Assembly (NCBI GenBank): GCA_030620925.1
Contig: JAUXIQ010000039.1
Coordinates: forward strand, 1 to 10,090
Direction: 5' to 3'
Source: JAUXIQ01 sp030620925 [NCBI: Nitrospinota bacterium]
GTDB taxonomy: Bacteria; JAUXIQ01
DNA length: 10,090 nucleotides
Shown: positions 6,621-10,090 of the stretch, one piece after another
Layout: every line of letters begins with the position of its first letter
Numbering within the stretch: position 1 is the first letter of the stretch
Notes under the pieces: model-generated
The model's database searches: none
Told to the model about the DNA's origin: nothing
Seen by the model: the letters and a program-made list of their open reading frames with translations, nothing else
Program-made: the position numbers and the translations under genes

Positions 6621-6863
6621 CTAACTTTTCCTAAATCAGGTTCTGTGTTGAAGTAAGACAGACCCACATGAATAATGTGACTAAGGAACCAAACAGATTG
6701 AACAGACCCGATTTTACCTCATAATATGAAACACACCCTTTTTCAGAATACAGCTAGTCAAGTCATCTTCTTCAGGGTCGAAATTACGACCATGCCCTCG
6801 AAAAACCCCTGTATCGGATCGGTTTTCTCTGTTTGTTAGAAAGAGAGTTAACATAAAACAAAG

Positions 6864-6891
6864 TTTATACATATGGTAATATAATTGTCAA
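6864..6891 (-). promoter_or_regulatory. Sigma70 promoter for the minus-strand MFS transporter
   Basis: On the minus strand a consensus TTGACA (complement of 6886-6891) and TATAAA (complement of 6864-6869) are separated by 16 bases. Transcription would start near 6857, giving an unusually long leader of about 235 nt to the TTG at 6620. Confidence 0.55.
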
Positions 6892-6935
6892 TTATAGTGA
6901 ATTATTTGTTGATTTCTTTTGGGCCGTATGCTAAG

Positions 6936-6957
6936 ACCTACCTACCGGTAAGTAAGT
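6936..6957. promoter_or_regulatory. Near-palindromic operator, probable TetR binding site
   Basis: This 22-bp imperfect inverted repeat is centred on ACCGGT (between 6946 and 6947). The left half is ACCTACCTACC and the right half GGTAAGTAAGT; 9 of 11 base pairs are symmetric, and the two asymmetric positions are C-for-T changes spaced four bases apart. Length, symmetry and position in the shared divergent region fit a TetR-family dimer operator. It lies about 44 bp upstream of the minus-strand -35 and 94 bp before the TetR start, so it could control the TetR operon and perhaps both directions. Confidence 0.6.
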
Positions 6958-7051
6958 TACCTTGGTTTTAATTTTTTTTCAAGTCAACACATAATTTTTA
7001 CATCGATAGCTACGTGGTAGACGTTATTAAAAGGGGTAGAGGAAAAGAGTA

Positions 7052-7612
7052 TTGATTGTTAAGAAGTTACCGAAAAACGATGTGCGGGAAAGGATTGAGA
7101 GCGTCTCCGCCCGCCTTTTCTCCAAGAAGGGTTACGACGCCGTCTCTATAAGGGAGATAGCCGAGGCGGTGGGGGTGACCAAGCCGGCCATCTACTACTA
7201 TTTCGAGGGCAAGAAGGCCCTCTACGACAACCTGTTGAGGGACGGCTTTGAGAGACTCCACCGGTGCATAAGAGAGACGGTGGCGAGAGAGGAGGAGCCG
7301 GAGAAGAAGCTCCTGGCCGCTATAAACTCGCATTTCAGCTTCTGCCTGGACAACATCGACACCATGAAGTTCATCTACCTGTGTATCCTGGAGTCCACCG
7401 AGCATACCGCTCTTTCCAGCCAGAGCTTCATGATCATGGAGGAGGTCTTCACCGAAGCGCAGAAGAAGGGCAAATTCCTGAAAGGGAACCCCAGGGAGCT
7501 TTCCATAGCACTCATGGGGATAATCAATATCTATCTGATGAGGCAACTGGCGGTGCGGCAGAAGCTGCTCACCGAGGAACTGGGGCGGAAGATCCTGAAC
7601 ATGATAAGTTAA
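7052..7612 (+). CDS. TetR/AcrR-family transcriptional repressor
   Basis: This 186-residue regulator has a canonical TetR N-terminal DNA-binding domain (about 11-57): helix 1 with ARLFSKKGYDAVS, then IREIAEAVGVTKPAIYYYF, where VTKPAIYYYF (42-51) is the recognition helix, followed by the GKKALYDNLL cap of helix 4. The remaining residues, about 60-186, are an all-helical ligand-binding and dimerisation domain with a hydrophobic, Phe/Cys/Met-rich middle (HFSFCLDN, MKFIYLCIL), suiting a lipophilic inducer. The start is TTG 7052 with AGAGGA 8 nt upstream; the HTH sits normally from it. It is divergent from one DHA2 transporter and 76 bases upstream of another in the same direction, the classic arrangement of a local efflux repressor that binds the operator at 6936-6957 and is released by the transported compound. 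A decayed relative of its 3' end lies at 5019-5099. Confidence 0.92.
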   Translation: MIVKKLPKNDVRERIESVSARLFSKKGYDAVSIREIAEAVGVTKPAIYYYFEGKKALYDNLLRDGFERLHRCIRETVAREEEPEKKLLAAINSHFSFCLDNIDTMKFIYLCILESTEHTALSSQSFMIMEEVFTEAQKKGKFLKGNPRELSIALMGIINIYLMRQLAVRQKLLTEELGRKILNMIS

Positions 7613-7684
7613 CCGCTCATCCTGAGCCCTTTAATGAACTCTTCCATCTCATTCATCATAGAGCATCTGCACTGCTGAGCGGTT
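7611..7684 (+). repeat. Intercistronic inverted repeat covering the start of the second transporter
   Basis: AACCGCTCA (7611-7619) is perfectly complementary to TGAGCGGTT (7676-7684), 56 bases apart. The left arm overlaps the TetR stop codon; the right arm contains the GAGCGG that serves as the transporter's Shine-Dalgarno. The left arm can instead pair locally as GCTCA (7615-7619) with TGAGC (7623-7627) around a 3-nt loop. The two foldings are mutually exclusive. It may also be a worn copy of a dispersed intergenic repeat of the TCCTGAGC type. Confidence 0.5.
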
Positions 7685-7688
7685 GGTC

Positions 7689-9239
7689 ATGGAACAACCA
7701 GCTGAAATTCCCCTGCACGAAAAGCCCATATACAAATGGCTGGTCACCATAGCGTTGATAATAGGAACGTTCATCTACGCCATGGACATGGCCATCGTGA
7801 ACATTGCCCTGCCGCATATCATGGCCGACTTCGGCATGAACCTGGATAAGGCGCAGTGGGTGGCCACCGCTTATATGCTCACCATGGCGGTGGCCATGCC
7901 TTCGACAGCCTGGCTTGGAGCCAAGCTGGGACACCGCACTCTCTACGCCACTTCCCTGGCCGTCTTCACCTTCTTCTCTCTGATGTGCGGTCTTTCCTGG
8001 AGCGCCGATTCGTTGATAGTATTCAGAGCTCTTCAGGGGTTGGGTGGTGGAGCGATTCTGCCCATTGCCATGGTCATTTTCTACGAGGTTTTCCCTGAGA
8101 AGCAGAGGGGGCTGGCAATGGGCATCTATGCACTGGGTTCGGTGATGGGGCCCGCCATGGGGCCGGTGATGGGGGGTTACCTGGTGGAGGAGCTTAACTG
8201 GCGGCTCATCTTTTTCATCAACCTTCCCTTCGGCGCGGTGGGGCTTCTGATGACCTTTTTAATAATGAAAGAGAGCAGGCCACCCGTTAAACGCAAGCTC
8301 GATTTCCTGGGCCTGATTTTTCTGGCCCTCTGCCTGGGCAGCCTGCTCCTGTTGCTCAGCCACGGCCAGCGGGAGGGTTGGTGGAGTTCGGGTTACATAC
8401 GCAATCTTTTCATCATTTTCCTGGGCTCGCTGGTGGCCTTCATCATTACCGAGCTCAAGGTGAGGGAACCCTTCGTTGAGCTACGGCTTTTTAAGAATTT
8501 CATGTACAGCAACGCCACCATACTTTCCGTCATACTGGGCATAGGCTATTGCGGCTCCCTGTACATAGTACCCATCTATTTGCAGCGCATGCTCCCTTAT
8601 ACAGCCTTCGAGGCGGGGGTTATCATGCTGCCCGGCACGTTGCTCTTCGGTGCTTTCCTGTTCCTCACCGGGGTGTTGACAGGCAAGGTGAGCGGCAGGG
8701 CCCTGGTAGTGACGGGCATAATGGTGTTCAGCGTCGGCATATACTGGCTCTCCGACATATCGTTTCAGACCAGGGAATCTGTCATAGTATGGATGCTCAA
8801 TCTGAGGGGCATCGGCCTGGGCCTCATCTTCACTCCCCTCATGGTGTTGGCCATCTTTTCACTGCCCATGGAGCAGGTATCTATGGGGTCCGGTCTCTTC
8901 AACGTTATGCGCTACCTGGGGGGTATGTTCGGTATAGCGATTATAAGTACGCTTGTGGAGAGGCGGGAGCTTTTCCACAGGGCCATGTATGTTGAACATC
9001 AGACTTACGAATCACCGGGCACATCGGTTTTCCTCTATAACACCAGGGGGCTTTTCCAAGGCCTGGGGGATATGGGAGAACTGGCCAGGCTTAAATCCCT
9101 GGCGCTCCTCAATCGGATGGTAGGGACGGAGGCCCTGCTTTCGGCCTTCAGCGATGTCTATCTGGTATTGGGTATCCTATCGCTGGCATGCATTGTCCCT
9201 GCCATGATGCTGAAAGCGAAGCAACAGGCAGCTGCCTGA
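7689..9239 (+). CDS. DHA2-family (EmrB/QacA-like) 14-TM MFS drug:H+ antiporter
   Basis: This 516-residue inner-membrane transporter (from ATG 7689) has about 14 hydrophobic helices and intact DHA2 signatures: D1 MDMAIVNIALP in TM1, a motif A-like AWLGAKLGHR in the 2-3 loop, motif B RALQGLGGG in TM4, and a full antiporter motif C, GPAMGPVMGG, in TM5. It should export hydrophobic or cationic compounds in exchange for protons. The C-terminal tail is short and basic to alanine-rich (KAKQQAAA). The ATG is preferred over the in-frame TTG at 7683 because GAGCGG (7677-7682) sits 6 nt before it; only two residues differ. It lies 76 bases after the TetR stop in the same direction and probably shares the TetR transcript, with the intercistronic inverted repeat over its start region. 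Compared with the minus-strand paralogue, its motif C and D1 residues are intact, so this is the better candidate for a working pump. Confidence 0.93.
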   Translation: MEQPAEIPLHEKPIYKWLVTIALIIGTFIYAMDMAIVNIALPHIMADFGMNLDKAQWVATAYMLTMAVAMPSTAWLGAKLGHRTLYATSLAVFTFFSLMCGLSWSADSLIVFRALQGLGGGAILPIAMVIFYEVFPEKQRGLAMGIYALGSVMGPAMGPVMGGYLVEELNWRLIFFINLPFGAVGLLMTFLIMKESRPPVKRKLDFLGLIFLALCLGSLLLLLSHGQREGWWSSGYIRNLFIIFLGSLVAFIITELKVREPFVELRLFKNFMYSNATILSVILGIGYCGSLYIVPIYLQRMLPYTAFEAGVIMLPGTLLFGAFLFLTGVLTGKVSGRALVVTGIMVFSVGIYWLSDISFQTRESVIVWMLNLRGIGLGLIFTPLMVLAIFSLPMEQVSMGSGLFNVMRYLGGMFGIAIISTLVERRELFHRAMYVEHQTYESPGTSVFLYNTRGLFQGLGDMGELARLKSLALLNRMVGTEALLSAFSDVYLVLGILSLACIVPAMMLKAKQQAAA

Positions 9240-9303
9240 TAGCGAGAAAAATTGTTATTGATATCCCTGCCCTTTACTATCTTTTATTGAAGGAGGGAAC
9301 ACA

Positions 9304-10026
9304 ATGGAGAAGGAACCGGAGTTCGGATCTGTCTACAAAGACTATAGCGGTCTTTGTGAGTTTAAAAAGATGAGCCAGAGGAGAATGGTATGGCCCGATC
9401 ATCGGACAAAGTTCATCAGTGGAGGAAATAACTATTATTGCCGTCCAATGGCTAAAGATGAAATAGAAAAGGTCTGTTTACTATATTGGATCGGGGTTCC
9501 TGAGTGCAAAGGGACCAATTTTGATTTCCTGCACAACCCCCCAGCCATGCGGGAAATGGTGGGCGACGGCGATACCTTTATGAAAAAGGACTGGTTCATC
9601 TACGTGGCTGAAGATATGGCTTCCGGTGCGTTATGCGCGGCTTGCGCCATCAGAGCGGACAGGCTGAACATGACCATATGGGGTGAGGTCGGTGTGATAG
9701 ACCCTCATTACAGGCAGAAGGGAATATTCAGCGATTTTTTGGAGTACATGAACGAGGTATATCCCCTCACCGGCGCTGAGTACGGACTGGCCTGGGTAGC
9801 CACCTTCCACACCATCTCCCAACATATCATGGAGCGACTCGGATGGAACGTTTGCGGATTGTTCCGCGGCGGTTACATCATGAACCATAGAGGAGATGAT
9901 TACTACAGGCATCCCATAATACTTATAGAAAAGTTCTTTAACGATGGCGAGAGGGTCACTCCGAAAGAGATGGAGCTCACTTCAAGGTCACGTTTCATTC
10001 TGAATGCCATCAAATCGCAAGGTTGA
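9304..10026 (+). CDS. GNAT-family N-acetyltransferase
   Basis: The protein has 240 residues. The GNAT core lies in the second half: the beta4 strand and acetyl-CoA pyrophosphate loop read GEVGVIDPHYRQKGIF (127-142), with the R/Q-x-x-G signature (R137 to G140) that binds the CoA pyrophosphate. This is followed by helix FLEYMNEV and a later FHTISQHIMERLGW segment (168-181), typical of the beta5-alpha4 closing element. About the first 45 residues precede the domain and are not recognised. It is soluble, with no signal peptide. ATG 9304 follows AAGGAGGG by 6 nt. The gene starts 64 bases after the transporter stop in the same direction, so it may belong to the TetR operon; a weak TTGTTA/TACTAT pair (9252-9280, 17-base spacer) could give it its own promoter. 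Acetylation of the exported compound is conceivable but unsupported; the acceptor is unknown. Confidence 0.82.
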   Translation: MEKEPEFGSVYKDYSGLCEFKKMSQRRMVWPDHRTKFISGGNNYYCRPMAKDEIEKVCLLYWIGVPECKGTNFDFLHNPPAMREMVGDGDTFMKKDWFIYVAEDMASGALCAACAIRADRLNMTIWGEVGVIDPHYRQKGIFSDFLEYMNEVYPLTGAEYGLAWVATFHTISQHIMERLGWNVCGLFRGGYIMNHRGDDYYRHPIILIEKFFNDGERVTPKEMELTSRSRFILNAIKSQG

Positions 10027-10040
10027 GGGAATGGGGGTTT

Positions 10041-10090
10041 ATGACCATCACAGTTGACCTAAAGCGTTTCTATATCCTTCTCGCCGAAGA
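10041..10090 (+). CDS. N-terminal fragment of an unidentified gene
   Basis: An open frame from ATG 10041 runs off the right edge and reads MTITVDLKRFYILLAE. A purine-rich GAGGGA (10025-10030) and a GGGGG run (10033-10037) lie upstream, 14 bases after the GNAT stop, so it could continue the same operon. The alternative ATG at 10031 stops after eight codons. With 16 residues no family can be named. Confidence 0.4.
   Translation, partial: MTITVDLKRFYILLAE

Larger units (their letters stand above)
6621..7051. promoter_or_regulatory. 431-base divergent control region between transporter and TetR genes
   Basis: This AT-rich stretch separates two outward-facing genes. It contains a good minus-strand promoter (6864-6891), a near-palindromic operator (6936-6957), a T-rich tract (about 6966-6979), a small hairpin GGTCG/CGACC (6776-6791) in the minus-strand leader, and ribosome binding sites at both ends. 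No convincing plus-strand promoter for the TetR gene was found: TTGTTG (6906-6911) and TATGCT (6927-6932) are only 15 bases apart. Confidence 0.6.

Noticed and set aside
6758-6793. An 11-codon minus-strand reading frame (MVVISTLKKMT) in the leader of the divergent transporter.
   Set aside because: The GAGGG before its ATG is only one base away and the AGGGG is 12 away; nothing links it to regulation by leader-peptide translation.
7067-7546. A 159-codon minus-strand frame within the TetR gene.
   Set aside because: It is antisense to a canonical TetR domain, and its composition (His/Leu/Val-rich) is typical of a shadow frame.

Overview
This window is a moderately GC-rich bacterial chromosome segment. 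Genes have bacterial Shine-Dalgarno sites and sigma70-like promoter motifs, and at least four of them (1-70, 4234-4902, 5103-6620, 7052-7612) appear to start with TTG. A cobalamin-binding methylmalonyl-CoA-mutase-type domain, a geranylgeranyl-reductase-like flavoprotein, frequent ATA/AGG codons and signal-peptide exports would fit an anaerobe such as a Desulfobacterota, Chloroflexota or syntrophic Firmicutes lineage. That placement is inference; nothing in the window fixes the taxon.

Left part (1-2482). A G3E/CobW-type GTPase runs off the left edge on the minus strand. It is divergent from a stand-alone 133-residue B12-binding protein, which ends in a clear intrinsic terminator. A monocistronic FAD-dependent oxidoreductase with a strong extended -10 promoter follows.

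Middle part (2483-5102). A 318-base non-coding stretch leads to two consecutive genes for exported proteins of unknown function. Next is a markedly AT-rich, minus-strand HAD-family phosphatase. Just beyond it, on the plus strand, lies what looks like the 3' end of a decayed TetR regulator, homologous to the intact TetR gene at 7052-7612.

Right part (5103-10090). This is an efflux locus: a DHA2-type 14-TM MFS transporter on the minus strand, a 431-base divergent control region with a near-palindromic operator, an intact TetR repressor, a second DHA2 transporter co-directional with it, a GNAT acetyltransferase, and the first codons of a further gene. The likely logic is TetR repression of its own operon and perhaps of the divergent transporter. 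The two transporters are paralogous, but the minus-strand one has lost the antiporter motif C prolines. No rRNA, tRNA, CRISPR array, insertion sequence or integrase was seen.
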